From NCBI GenBank assembly GCA_046331565.1, contig JAXLQP010000006.1, positions 217,896 through 281,895 on the forward strand: a DNA stretch of 64,000 nt. The letters are read 5' to 3'. This document shows, one piece after another, positions 33,344-42,751 of this stretch. Position numbers and translations under genes: made by a program. Position 1 is the stretch's first letter. Each line of letters opens with the position of its first letter. This DNA is from DASRDU01 sp046331565 (GTDB lineage Bacteria > Acidobacteriota > Blastocatellia > RBC074). Below the pieces are notes generated by a model. That model was not told where the DNA came from. It ran no database searches and was given only the letters and a program-made list of their open reading frames with translations.

Positions 33344-34744
33344 ATGGCAGAACAATTCGATGTGACTGTGATTGGAGCCGGGCCGGGTGGTTATACGGCG
33401 GCCATTCGTGCCGCCCAGATGGGACTGAAAACCGCCATCGTCGAACGCGACAAAGACCTCGGCGGCACCTGCCTGCTGCGCGGCTGCATTCCGACCAAGG
33501 AGTACCTGCACTCGGCGCACGTGGCCGATACGATGAGACACGCTGATGAATTCGGCTTTGAAATCAGCGACTGGAAGGTGAATTTCGAGAACGTCTACAA
33601 ACGCAAGAACAAGATCGTCAGCCAGCTTTCCAAAGGCGTCGAGTTCCTGATGAAGAAGAACAAAATCACAGTCTTCAAGGGGCAGGGCACGCTTGCTGGC
33701 AAAGGCAAAGTTACCGTGACCGGCGCTGACGGCAGCACGCAGACGATTGAAACGAAGAACATCATCATTGCCACCGGTTCGGCTCCGCGCCTGCTGCCGG
33801 GCTTGGAAGTTCAGGCTCCGCGCGTGGTGACGAGCGATGAACTGCTGGAATTGCAGCAGGTGCCGAAATCAATGGTCGTGCTGGGCGCTGGCGCAGTCGG
33901 CGTTGAATTCGCTTCGGTCTTCAATCATTTTGGCAGCGAAGTGACCGTGATGGAACTGCTGCCGCGCATCGTGCCGATTGAAGATGAGGAAGTGTCAAAG
34001 GAACTGACGCGCGTTTTCAAGAAACGCAAAATCAACGTCATGGCCGACACCCGCTTTCAGTCAGCGAAAGTGAATGACGGCGATGTTGAGATCACTTACA
34101 CCGACAAGAACGGCAAGGAAGGAAAGATCAGTTGCGAAACGCTGCTGGTCGCGGTGGGTCGCCGTCCGGTGACTGACGGGCTGGGCGTTGAAGGCACGCG
34201 GGTTGAAATGGATCGCGGCTTTATCAAAGTGGATGAGTTTTATCGCACCAGCGAGCCGAATGTTTACGCCATTGGCGATGTGATTCCGACGCCGCAACTG
34301 GCGCACGTCGGAGCCAAGGAAGGCTGCGTCGCGGCGGAACACATTGCCGGAAAGAATCCGCGCCCGATCAATTACCTGCACGTGCCGAACTGCACCTACT
34401 GCGAACCCGAAATCGGCAGCGTCGGTTACACCGAAGCGAAGGCGAAGGAGCAGGGCTACGAAATCAAGGTCGGCAAGTTCCCCTTCTCGGCGCTCGGCAA
34501 GGCAAAGATCCTCGGCGCAACGGACGGCTTCGTCAAAGTGATTGCTGATGCGAAATACGATGAAGTCCTCGGCGTTCACATCATCGGCCCGCACGCAACT
34601 GACCTGCTGGCCGAAGCCTGTGTCGCCATGGGCCTCGAAGCCACTGCCGAAGAACTCGGCCACATCATGCACGCGCATCCGACGCTGTCAGAATCAGTGA
34701 TGGAAGCCGCCGAAGCAGTGCATGGTCTGGCGATCAATTTCTGA
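33344..34744 (+). CDS. lpdA: Dihydrolipoyl dehydrogenase (E3)
   Basis: The flavoprotein reoxidises dihydrolipoyl groups of 2-oxoacid dehydrogenases with NAD+. The 466-residue chain has the FAD-binding V-I-G-A-G-P-G-G-Y (9-17), the redox disulfide Cys43/Cys48 in G-G-T-C-L-L-R-G-C-I-P-T-K, the NAD-binding G-A-G-A-V-G-V-E-F and the C-terminal H-A-H-P-T-L-S-E base. Length and order are normal. GAAGGAGAACA lies before the ATG. It is followed by an E2 gene (112 bases apart) and is near lipB and lipA. Confidence 0.96.
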   Translation: MAEQFDVTVIGAGPGGYTAAIRAAQMGLKTAIVERDKDLGGTCLLRGCIPTKEYLHSAHVADTMRHADEFGFEISDWKVNFENVYKRKNKIVSQLSKGVEFLMKKNKITVFKGQGTLAGKGKVTVTGADGSTQTIETKNIIIATGSAPRLLPGLEVQAPRVVTSDELLELQQVPKSMVVLGAGAVGVEFASVFNHFGSEVTVMELLPRIVPIEDEEVSKELTRVFKKRKINVMADTRFQSAKVNDGDVEITYTDKNGKEGKISCETLLVAVGRRPVTDGLGVEGTRVEMDRGFIKVDEFYRTSEPNVYAIGDVIPTPQLAHVGAKEGCVAAEHIAGKNPRPINYLHVPNCTYCEPEIGSVGYTEAKAKEQGYEIKVGKFPFSALGKAKILGATDGFVKVIADAKYDEVLGVHIIGPHATDLLAEACVAMGLEATAEELGHIMHAHPTLSESVMEAAEAVHGLAINF

Positions 34745-34762
34745 GATCAAAATGAAAATATC

Positions 34763-34832
34763 CGCGAAGCTGCGCCAGCATTCACGAAATAAAAGACCAG
34801 AGCTTCGTGCTGCTTCGTGTGGCTTCGTGGAT
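34763..34832. repeat. CGAAGC-type repeat between lpdA and E2
   Basis: The segment contains GTGCTGCTTCGTGTGGCTTC.. at 34807-34832, a 26-base word identical to 25786-25811. A partial inverted copy (CGCGAAGCTGCGCCAGC) is upstream near 34763. It spans most of the 112-base intergenic gap. Confidence 0.7.
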
Positions 34833-34855
34833 GTTCTGTTGAGGAGAACGAAATA

Positions 34856-36643
34856 ATGGCTACAGATGTGCTGATGCCTCAGATGGGCGAATCCATTGCT
34901 GAAGGCACGATTGTGAGATGGCTCAAAAAAGTTGGTGACACGGTTCAGAAGGATGAACCGCTCTTTGAGATTTCAACTGACAAGGTGGACGCCGAAATTC
35001 CGGCGACAGTGGGCGGAACGCTGCTCGAAATTCTGGCTCAGGAAGGCGAAACCGTTGGCGTCAATCTGCCGGTGGCGCGCATCGGCGAAGCGGGTGAGGC
35101 CGGAGCGGCTGCGCCTGCGGCTCCTGCGCCCGCGCGGCAGGCTGACGGTGCTGGCGAACAGTCGGCTCCGGTTCCGCCGCCGCAACCGATGACCGAAGTG
35201 CCGGGCGCTTCGATCACCAACGCGCCGGTTCCGCCGCCTTCCGCGCCTGCGCCTGCCGCTGCGGGCGGAGCGACGACCAATGTGATCATGCCGCAACTCG
35301 GTGAATCAATCGCTGAAGGCACGATTGTGAGATGGCTCAAGAAGGTTGGTGACACGGTTCAGAAGGATGAACCGCTCTTTGAGATTTCAACTGACAAGGT
35401 GGACGCTGAAATTCCCGCGCCTGCCGCCGGAACGCTGCTTTCGATCAACGCGCAGGAAGGCGAAACCGTGTCAGTCAATGCTGTCGTTGGCGTCATCGGT
35501 GAAGCCGGTGCTGCGCCTGCACCTGCGGTGCCCGCGCCAGCCGCACAGGCTCCTGCGCCGTCAGCGCCAGCCGCCCCTGCAGCCCAAGCTGCCACGCCGC
35601 CTGCGCAGGCCAGAACTGCGGCTGCCGGTGCGCCGGGTTCAGTCGAAGAATTGCGCCGCACGAAGTCATCACCAGTCGTCCGTAAGATTGCCGAAGAACA
35701 TGGCATCAACGTGGCAGACGTGCCCGGCACAGGCATTTCAGGGCGCGTGACCAAACAGGACATTCTCAACTACGTGCAGAACCGACCGGCTGCGGCTCCC
35801 GCTGCGCCTGCTGTTCCGGCTGCGCCAGCCGCACCGCCCGCGCCGATTGCGCCAGCGCCGACAACTCCGGCTGCGAAGGCTCCGACTGCGCCTGCGGCAC
35901 CTGCGGCTCCCGCGCCGCGCGCCTTTGCGCCGGGTGAGCGCGTCCGCGTCGAGCCGATGAGCATGATGCGCCGGAAGATTGCCGAACACATGACGATGAG
36001 CAAACGCACGTCGGCGCACGTGACGACTTTCTTTGAAGTTGACTTCACGAACATTGCCCGGCTGCGTGATCGCGTCAAAGAGGATTTCAAGGCGCGCAAC
36101 GGCGTCAATCTGACCTTCCTGCCGTTTGTCATCAAGGCCGTGACTGAAGCGCTCAAAGCCACGCCGATTCTCAACGCCTCAGTTGATGGCGAGAGCATCG
36201 TTTACAAGCAGGACATCAACATCGGCATTGCGGTTGCGCTCGACTGGGGCCTGATTGTGCCGGTCATCAAGAATGCTGATGAACTGAGCCTGCTTGGCCT
36301 GGCCCGCGCTTCGCAGGATCTGGCGGCGCGCGCACGCAACAAACAGCTCAAGCCCGACGAGGTTTCCGGCGGCACGTTCTCGATTACGAACTTCGGATTG
36401 TACGGCGGCACGACTGCAACGCCGGTAATCAATCAGCCGCAGGTGGCGATTCTCGGTTTCGGCGGCGTCCATAAACGTCCGTGGGTCGTCGAGACACCCG
36501 AAGGCGATGCGATTGCCATTCGTCACATCAGCATGCTCAGCCTGTCATTCGATCATCGCATCATTGACGGCGCAGTGGCCGATCAGTTCATGGCGCAGTT
36601 GAAGAAGCTGATCGAAACGACCGATTTTTCGGGGCTGGTGTGA
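34856..36643 (+). CDS. 2-oxoacid dehydrogenase E2 (dihydrolipoyl acyltransferase), two lipoyl domains
   Basis: A 595-residue E2. Two lipoyl domains (about 1-78 and 143-220) each carry the T-D-K-V-D-A-E site, separated by long Ala/Pro linkers; a peripheral-subunit-binding domain follows near 270-305 (V-R-K-I-A-E-E-H-G-I), then the trimeric acyltransferase core (about 365-595) with the S-F-D-H-R-I-I-D-G active site. The family could be 2-oxoglutarate (sucB) or pyruvate dehydrogenase; the sequence alone does not decide. GAGGAGAACG precedes the ATG at 34856. Its partner E3 is directly upstream. The two lipoyl coding segments are nearly identical in DNA. Confidence 0.92.
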   Translation: MATDVLMPQMGESIAEGTIVRWLKKVGDTVQKDEPLFEISTDKVDAEIPATVGGTLLEILAQEGETVGVNLPVARIGEAGEAGAAAPAAPAPARQADGAGEQSAPVPPPQPMTEVPGASITNAPVPPPSAPAPAAAGGATTNVIMPQLGESIAEGTIVRWLKKVGDTVQKDEPLFEISTDKVDAEIPAPAAGTLLSINAQEGETVSVNAVVGVIGEAGAAPAPAVPAPAAQAPAPSAPAAPAAQAATPPAQARTAAAGAPGSVEELRRTKSSPVVRKIAEEHGINVADVPGTGISGRVTKQDILNYVQNRPAAAPAAPAVPAAPAAPPAPIAPAPTTPAAKAPTAPAAPAAPAPRAFAPGERVRVEPMSMMRRKIAEHMTMSKRTSAHVTTFFEVDFTNIARLRDRVKEDFKARNGVNLTFLPFVIKAVTEALKATPILNASVDGESIVYKQDINIGIAVALDWGLIVPVIKNADELSLLGLARASQDLAARARNKQLKPDEVSGGTFSITNFGLYGGTTATPVINQPQVAILGFGGVHKRPWVVETPEGDAIAIRHISMLSLSFDHRIIDGAVADQFMAQLKKLIETTDFSGLV

Positions 36644-36655
36644 GCGCGCGGACTG

Positions 36656-37552
36656 ATGGCTTACGACAACATCTGCAAATATCTGGCTGAGAAATTCCCG
36701 CGTGAGATGGCCGCGTGGGCGACAGGCAGGACACTGGCAGAAGTGGCCGAAGCCGAAGTCCTCAAGACCGAACTGGGCGTCGAACCGATTCGCGCCGATG
36801 CGGCCATTCTGCTGCGGCTGATCGGCGCGATTCTGCATCTGGAATTTCAGACGACGCCGCAAAGCCGCCCGCCTCTGCCGTTGCGAATGCTTGATTACTG
36901 GGTGCGATTCTTCCGGCTGTACTCATTGCCGGTGACGCAGGTCGTCGTGGTACTCAGCGAAACCGATGAGGAAATCCCGACGGAGTTTCGCGCCCCGAAC
37001 ACCTGGCATCGTTATCAGGTCATCAAACTGTGGGAGGTTGAGGCAGATGCGCTGTTGCAGTCACCGGCCCTGCTGCCGCTCGCAGTTCTGGCCAGGTCAG
37101 ATCAGCCGCGACAACTTCTGCAACTGGTGGCCGAAGAGATTGAGCGGGTCGAGCCGGAAGAAATCCGAATCGAGGTGAACGCTTGTACCCAGGTGATGGC
37201 CGGATTACGATTCGACAGAAATCTCATCAGAGGTTTGTTCCGGGAGGAGATTATGCAGGAATCCGTAATTTACAATGAAATCATTGAACGGGGCATTCAG
37301 CAGGGCATTCAGCGCGGGCTTCAGCAGGGGATTGAGCAGGGACTCCAGCAGGGGATTGAGCAGGGCGAAAAGAAAATTGCTCTTGAGATCGTGCTGCGCC
37401 AGTTAAAGCGACGCTTCGGCGCAGTTGATGAAGTGCAGGAGGCGCGGCTTTCCGCCCTGAGTGTGCCGCAACTGGAGCAGCTTGGCGAAGACCTGCTGGG
37501 TTTCCAGTCGCCCGCTGATCTTGCAGACTGGCTGCAGCGCAACGCCGAATGA
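36656..37552 (+). CDS. Rpn-like PD-(D/E)XK protein with GIQQG repeats (first copy)
   Basis: A 298-residue protein of the Rpn/DUF4351 type seen widely in bacteria. The N-terminal half shows the nuclease-like core (H-L-E-F-Q-T near 61-66, after D-A-A-I-L) with E and Q kept. Residues 210-240 hold tandem I-Q-Q-G/L-Q-Q-G/I-E-Q-G units, then a charged C-terminal helix region ending L-A-D-W-L-Q-R-N. Relatives are putative recombination-promoting nucleases; whether this one cuts DNA is untested. It starts 12 bases after the E2 stop and overlaps lipB by four bases (ATGA). Confidence 0.75.
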   Translation: MAYDNICKYLAEKFPREMAAWATGRTLAEVAEAEVLKTELGVEPIRADAAILLRLIGAILHLEFQTTPQSRPPLPLRMLDYWVRFFRLYSLPVTQVVVVLSETDEEIPTEFRAPNTWHRYQVIKLWEVEADALLQSPALLPLAVLARSDQPRQLLQLVAEEIERVEPEEIRIEVNACTQVMAGLRFDRNLIRGLFREEIMQESVIYNEIIERGIQQGIQRGLQQGIEQGLQQGIEQGEKKIALEIVLRQLKRRFGAVDEVQEARLSALSVPQLEQLGEDLLGFQSPADLADWLQRNAE

Positions 37553-38241
37553 GAACCTGCGAATTCCGTTACCTGGGCCGTGTGCCTTACGCTGAGGCGC
37601 TGGCGTTGCAGAAAAGTTTGCACGAAGCGCGCAAACGCGGCGAAGTTCAGGACACGCTGCTGCTGCTTGAACATCCTCACGTTATCACGCTGGGGACATC
37701 GGCGAACCGGGCCAATATTATTGCGTCGCCAGAACTGCTGGCCGCGCGCGGCGTCGAAGTCTTTGACACCGGGCGCGGCGGCGATGTGACCTGTCACGGG
37801 CCGGGGCAGCTTGTCGGTTATCCGATCATCAGCCTCGCGCCTGACCGCTGCGATATTCGCCGTTACGTGCGCGACCTGCAGGAAGTGCTGATTCGCGCGG
37901 CGGCTGATTTCGGAGTTGAAGCGTACCGTCACCCTGAACACATCGGCGTCTGGGTCGGAGATGAAAAGCTCGCCGCCATCGGCATTCGCGTTTCGCGCTG
38001 GGTGACGATGCACGGCTTTGCCTTCAACGTCACAACCGATCTCGATTACTTCCGGCTGATCGTTCCGTGCGGCATTACCGATCACGGCGTGACCTCGCTT
38101 GAAAAACTGCTCGGCAAAAAGATCGAACTGCCGGAAGTCGCCTCTCGCGTGATTCATCATTTCGGAGAAGTATTCAACAGACAAATGACCGCGACGGATG
38201 AATTCAAATCTCAAATTTCAGATTTCAAATTTGAGATTTGA
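37549..38241 (+). CDS. lipB: Octanoyl-[acyl-carrier-protein]:protein N-octanoyltransferase LipB
   Basis: LipB moves octanoyl from ACP to lipoyl domains, the first step of lipoate making. The 230-residue chain has R-G-G-D-V-T-C-H-G-P-G-Q (76-87), Lys140 in D-E-K-L-A-A-I-G-I and the catalytic Cys174 in P-C-G-I. Start overlaps the Rpn-like stop by four bases. The final 13 residues (E-F-K-S-Q-I-S-D-F-K-F-E-I) come from a palindromic repeat (38201-38245) that also forms the end of cmk, so the natural C-terminus was probably shorter. Confidence 0.95.
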   Translation: MRTCEFRYLGRVPYAEALALQKSLHEARKRGEVQDTLLLLEHPHVITLGTSANRANIIASPELLAARGVEVFDTGRGGDVTCHGPGQLVGYPIISLAPDRCDIRRYVRDLQEVLIRAAADFGVEAYRHPEHIGVWVGDEKLAAIGIRVSRWVTMHGFAFNVTTDLDYFRLIVPCGITDHGVTSLEKLLGKKIELPEVASRVIHHFGEVFNRQMTATDEFKSQISDFKFEI

Positions 38242-38245
38242 AATT
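38201..38245. repeat. Palindromic AAATCTCAAATTT repeat at the end of lipB
   Basis: Arms 38201-38216 and 38229-38245 pair with one gap. It encodes the last residues of lipB and overlaps its stop. Kin to 41505-41611 and to the cmk end. Confidence 0.75.
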
Positions 38246-38272
38246 CACCGGCCACTAACCCCTGCACCTTTC

Positions 38273-39568
38273 ATGGCCCGCAAATTCAAAATCTCCCTGA
38301 CCACTCAGATTTTCATCGGCCTCGCTGTCGGCGTGATTGTCGGCTTTCTGATTCACCGGCTCGACGCCGACCCGGTACACAAGGAACAGGCGATTCAATG
38401 GGTGCGCGTGCTGAGCCGCATTTTTCTGAGTCTGATCAAGGTCATCATTGCGCCGCTGATCTTTTCAACGCTCGTGGTCGGCATTGCGGGCGCAGGCAGC
38501 ATCAGGGAGGTCGGGCGCATTGGCCTGAAGGCGCTGATCTATTTTGAAGTTGTCACCACGCTGGCCCTGTTCATCGGCCTCGGCGCGGTCAACCTGACGA
38601 AGCCTGGCGCGGGCGTCAACCTGCCGCAGGAACAGAGCGCCGAAGCCAAAGAGATTGCCGCGCGCGCGGGCAAAATGACGCCGCAGGATCACATCGTCAA
38701 CATCTTCCCGACCAGCCTGCTGAAATCAATGGCTGAAAACGATGTGCTGCAAATTGTCGTCTTCAGCCTGATCTTTGCAGTCGCCGTTTCAGCCATTGGT
38801 GAAAAAGGCCGCCCGATGATTGCCTTTTGCGAATCGCTCTCTGAGGCGATGTTCAAGTTCACCAATTACGTCATGAACTTTGCGCCGTGGGGCGTTGGCG
38901 CGGCGATGGCGGTCACGGTCGGCAGCAAGGGCCTCGGAGTGCTGAAAAATCTGGCGCTGATGATTCTGACGCTCTACGGCGCGCTCGTTGTTTTCATTAT
39001 CGTCGTTCTCGGCGTGGTCGCGCTGATCATTCGTCTGCCGATCCGGCGCTTCATCAGTCTGGTGAAGGAACCCGCGCTGCTGGCTTTCACGACGACTTCG
39101 AGCGAATCGGCCTTTCCGAAGGCGATGGAAAATATGGAACGCCTCGGCGTGCCGCGCCGCATCGTCAGCTTCGTGCTGCCGATGGGTTACAGTTTCAATC
39201 TTGATGGTTCGACGCTCTATCTGTCGCTCGCGGCAGTGTTTGTCGCGCAGGCTTCAAATCATCCGCTGACGCTCGGACAGCAGTTGCTGATTCTGCTGAC
39301 GCTGATGCTTTCAACCAAAGGCATCGCCGCCGTCCCGCGCGCGTCGCTGGTCGTGCTGGCCGGCACGCTCGCGCAGTTCGGCCTGCCGCTCGAAGGCATC
39401 GCCGTCATTCTCGGCGTGGATGAACTGATGGATATGGCGCGCACCGCCACCAATGTCGTTGGCAACTGCATGGCGACAGCCGTCGTCGCAAGATGGGAAG
39501 GCGAATTCAACGACAAGGGCAACGAAGTGGTCGCGCCGGTCGAGGCTTCAGCGGTGAAGCTGCATTGA
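38273..39568 (+). CDS. Dicarboxylate/amino acid:cation symporter (DctA/GltP family)
   Basis: A 431-residue inner membrane symporter with about eight hydrophobic spans. The hallmark regions are present: T-T-S-S-E-S-A-F-P (serine-rich loop), the M-G-Y-S-F-N-L-D-G-S, and M-A-R-T-A-T-N-V-V-G-N-C-M near the end. It would import C4-dicarboxylates or glutamate with protons or sodium. I chose the ATG at 38273 because the frame upstream runs through the lipB repeat. It is probably transcribed with lipB. Confidence 0.92.
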   Translation: MARKFKISLTTQIFIGLAVGVIVGFLIHRLDADPVHKEQAIQWVRVLSRIFLSLIKVIIAPLIFSTLVVGIAGAGSIREVGRIGLKALIYFEVVTTLALFIGLGAVNLTKPGAGVNLPQEQSAEAKEIAARAGKMTPQDHIVNIFPTSLLKSMAENDVLQIVVFSLIFAVAVSAIGEKGRPMIAFCESLSEAMFKFTNYVMNFAPWGVGAAMAVTVGSKGLGVLKNLALMILTLYGALVVFIIVVLGVVALIIRLPIRRFISLVKEPALLAFTTTSSESAFPKAMENMERLGVPRRIVSFVLPMGYSFNLDGSTLYLSLAAVFVAQASNHPLTLGQQLLILLTLMLSTKGIAAVPRASLVVLAGTLAQFGLPLEGIAVILGVDELMDMARTATNVVGNCMATAVVARWEGEFNDKGNEVVAPVEASAVKLH

Positions 39569-39609
39569 TGAAAATCGAAGAGGATTAAAACGATGAAAAG
39601 GTGAAGATC

Positions 39610-40482
39610 ATGTCACGCCGCAGAACGTCAGGTCTTGTGAAAAACTTATTCGGCGACTCGCTTTATCAAAAACGGGCTAGAGAAGTGTTTCCGATTCTTG
39701 TTCGTCAGGCTATCGCACAGCAGAAGATTACATATGCCCAACTTGCTGAAGAGGTCGGAATTCCAAATCCACGAAACCTGAACTACGTTCTTGGGAGCAT
39801 CGGTACAACCCTGATCGAACTTGGGAAAAAATGGCGTGAAAAAATCCCTGCCATTCAATGCCTTGTTGTCAATGGTGCGACAGGGCTTCCCGGTGACGGG
39901 GCCGATGAATTCATCAAAAGACGTTCTACCATTCAAAAATTATCTCTAAGGCAGAAAGATGCACTTGTGATGAAAGTGCTTGCTGAGGTATTTGCATATC
40001 CGAAGTGGGGTGCTGTTATGCAGGCACTTGAGCTTGAACCTGCGACAAGGGGGGCCGGTCCTGAAATTGAGGCTGCACGAGTGATTGGGGCAAAGGGGGA
40101 AAGCAAGGCTCATCGTGAACTCAAGGAGTTTGTTTCACTGAACCCACACTCTGTTGGCCTTACACCTGAATTCGGGCCAGGAAAAACAGAATTTTCATTG
40201 CCTTCAGGTGATTCGATTGATGTCGTGTTTCAGCGTAAGGCTGCTTGGATTGCAGTTGAGGTTAAGTCACGCATCTCAACTGAACAGGATATTACAAGGG
40301 GGTTATTCCAATGTGTAAAGTACCGTGCCATCCTTGATGCCTGGCGGGGCTATCTGGGGGATCTGGCAGAAGTAAGGGTTATCCTTGTCCTTGAAAAGCA
40401 ACTGCCTCTCAAACTGGTCGCGTTGCGTAATACTCTGGGGGTAAAGGTCATAGAAAATGTGAGCGCAGGGCGCAACTCATAA
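39610..40482 (+). CDS. HTH / PD-(D/E)XK nuclease-like protein of unknown role
   Basis: A 290-residue protein, AT-richer than the flanks. The N-terminal half has a helix-turn-helix-like stretch (T-Y-A-Q-L-A-E-E-V-G-I-P-N-P-R-N-L, about 41-57). The C-terminal half shows a PD-(D/E)XK core: upstream G-E-S-K-A-H-R-E-L, D204 in S-I-D-V-V-F, E217-V-K219 in A-V-E-V-K-S, then Q-C-V-K-Y. It ends with L-V-L-E-K-Q-L-P. Similar stand-alone nucleases act in restriction or defence; no partner gene is adjacent. AAGGTGAAG precedes the ATG. Possibly a recently acquired gene between symporter and lipA. Confidence 0.75.
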   Translation: MSRRRTSGLVKNLFGDSLYQKRAREVFPILVRQAIAQQKITYAQLAEEVGIPNPRNLNYVLGSIGTTLIELGKKWREKIPAIQCLVVNGATGLPGDGADEFIKRRSTIQKLSLRQKDALVMKVLAEVFAYPKWGAVMQALELEPATRGAGPEIEAARVIGAKGESKAHRELKEFVSLNPHSVGLTPEFGPGKTEFSLPSGDSIDVVFQRKAAWIAVEVKSRISTEQDITRGLFQCVKYRAILDAWRGYLGDLAEVRVILVLEKQLPLKLVALRNTLGVKVIENVSAGRNS

Positions 40483-40520
40483 CTCGCAATTCATACATTT
40501 TTTCCAGGACTACAGGCGAA

Positions 40521-40526
40521 TATAAT
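40521..40526 (+). promoter_or_regulatory. TATAAT -10 element directly before lipA
   Basis: TATAAT ends 7 bases before the lipA ATG (40534); a start about 7 bases after it falls on the ATG. There is no ribosome site. As for aguB, this predicts a leaderless transcript. No convincing -35 was seen. Confidence 0.5.
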
Positions 40527-40533
40527 AAGAAAC

Positions 40534-41502
<969 letters not shown>

Positions 41503-41504
41503 AA

Positions 41505-41611
41505 TTGCAGATTTGAGATTGCGGATTGCAGATTTGAAATTCAGGAGCGATTGACTGCAATCGGTGAATCTCCATCATTCAAATCTGCAATCCGCAATCT
41601 CAAATCTGCAT
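41505..41611. repeat. 33-bp inverted repeat between lipA and the ferredoxin gene
   Basis: 41505-41538 pairs with 41578-41611 (33 of 34). The arm is a duplicated GATTTGA/GATTGC unit related to the lipB and cmk repeats. Confidence 0.85.
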
Positions 41612-41618
41612 TGCAAAG

Positions 41619-41852
41619 ATGCCTGATCGCAACGCCCGACAACCTGAAAACGTCGCCGGAGCATTTTACGTTGATACGAACTGTATTGACTGTGATGTGT
41701 GCCGCGACATTGCGCCGGATAACTTCACGCGGCAGGAGAAGACGGGTTATTCGTATGTTTACCGGCAGCCGCGCAGCGCGCAGGAACTGAGCCTGTGCCG
41801 TGAGGCAATGGAAGTCTGCCCGGTCGAAGCGATTGGCAGCGACGGCGGTTAA
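41619..41852 (+). CDS. Small [4Fe-4S] ferredoxin
   Basis: A 77-residue protein with C-I-D-C-D-V-C near 22-28 and the closing C-P in V-C-P-V-E-A-I-G near 68. The spacing (C-x2-C-x2-C ... C-P) is that of a single-cluster ferredoxin. Right after lipA, so it could feed electrons to the radical SAM enzyme, but this is only context. It has a weak ribosome site and follows the repeat. Length is typical for the family. Confidence 0.85.
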   Translation: MPDRNARQPENVAGAFYVDTNCIDCDVCRDIAPDNFTRQEKTGYSYVYRQPRSAQELSLCREAMEVCPVEAIGSDGG

Positions 41853-41942
41853 GCGCGGCTTCAACGATCACAGACAAGACCAGGGCAGGGCCATCAACCC
41901 TGCCTTTTCATTTCATTCAGACCCGGCACAAGGAGGCTGTGT

Positions 41943-42707
41943 ATGCGTCGGTTCGGATTTCACCTGCTGATGGCGAGCGTGTTATCGCTGCCGACCGGCC
42001 TGGCCTGGTTTGCGTGTCAGTCAGCGTCACCGACTGTTGCACAGAAATCAGAACAGCCAACGCATTATGAAACGCGCCGTCACCACGACCCTGACGGCAT
42101 TGGCAAATTTTATCTGGGGCGCGAAATCGCGCATGTGATGGGCCACCTCGGCGCGGAATGGCTTGAGCGTCCTGATCGTGAAGAGACTGAACTGCCGCAG
42201 CAGGTGATTGAAAACATGCCGCTGCGACCTGACAGCATCGTGGCCGACATCGGCGCAGGCACGGGTTATTTCACCTTTCGCCTCAGCCCGCGCGTGCCGG
42301 AAGGAAAGGTTTATGCCGTGGACATTCAGCCCGAAATGCTGGCCCTCATCGAACAGCGCAAACAGGCGACCGACGCCAGAAATGTCATCGCCGTGCAGGG
42401 GACTGAAACTGACACGAAACTGCCGCCGCAATCGGTTGACGTGGTGTTGCTGGTTGATGCCTATCACGAATTTTCATCTCCGCGCGAAATGATGGAAAGC
42501 ATCGTGCGCAGCCTCAAACCCGGCGGGCGCGTCGTGCAGATCGAATATCGCGGCGAAGACCCTGACGTGCCCATCAAACGGCTGCACAAAATGACGCAGC
42601 AGCAGGCGAAAAAAGAGATGGCTGCCGTCGGCCTGGTCTGGAAGGAGACCCGAAACTTTCTGCCGCAACAGCATTTCATGATCTTCGAGAAACCAGCCGC
42701 GCGCTGA
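41943..42707 (+). CDS. Exported class I SAM-dependent methyltransferase
   Basis: A 254-residue protein. The first 30 residues form a signal peptide (hydrophobic stretch 8-24, then A-C-Q-S-A-S; a lipobox is poor). The catalytic half has the SAM loop D-I-G-A-G-T-G-Y-F-T-F, V-Y-A-V-D-I-Q-P-E-M and L-L-V-D-A-Y-H-E-F. Members of this type occur in Acidobacteriota and Planctomycetota. It is odd because SAM is a cytoplasmic cofactor; the protein may be a tethered or cytoplasmic enzyme with a misread N-terminus, or may bind SAM before export. GGAGGCTGTGT precedes the ATG. Confidence 0.75.
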   Translation: MRRFGFHLLMASVLSLPTGLAWFACQSASPTVAQKSEQPTHYETRRHHDPDGIGKFYLGREIAHVMGHLGAEWLERPDREETELPQQVIENMPLRPDSIVADIGAGTGYFTFRLSPRVPEGKVYAVDIQPEMLALIEQRKQATDARNVIAVQGTETDTKLPPQSVDVVLLVDAYHEFSSPREMMESIVRSLKPGGRVVQIEYRGEDPDVPIKRLHKMTQQQAKKEMAAVGLVWKETRNFLPQQHFMIFEKPAAR

Positions 42708-42751
42708 ACCCGCTGTGGTCATCACCTTCAGACTGGAGAGCAACGCCCCGC

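Noticed and set aside
38198..38272. Longer start for the dicarboxylate symporter
   Set aside because: The added residues are read from the palindromic repeat inside lipB and do not fit the family start.
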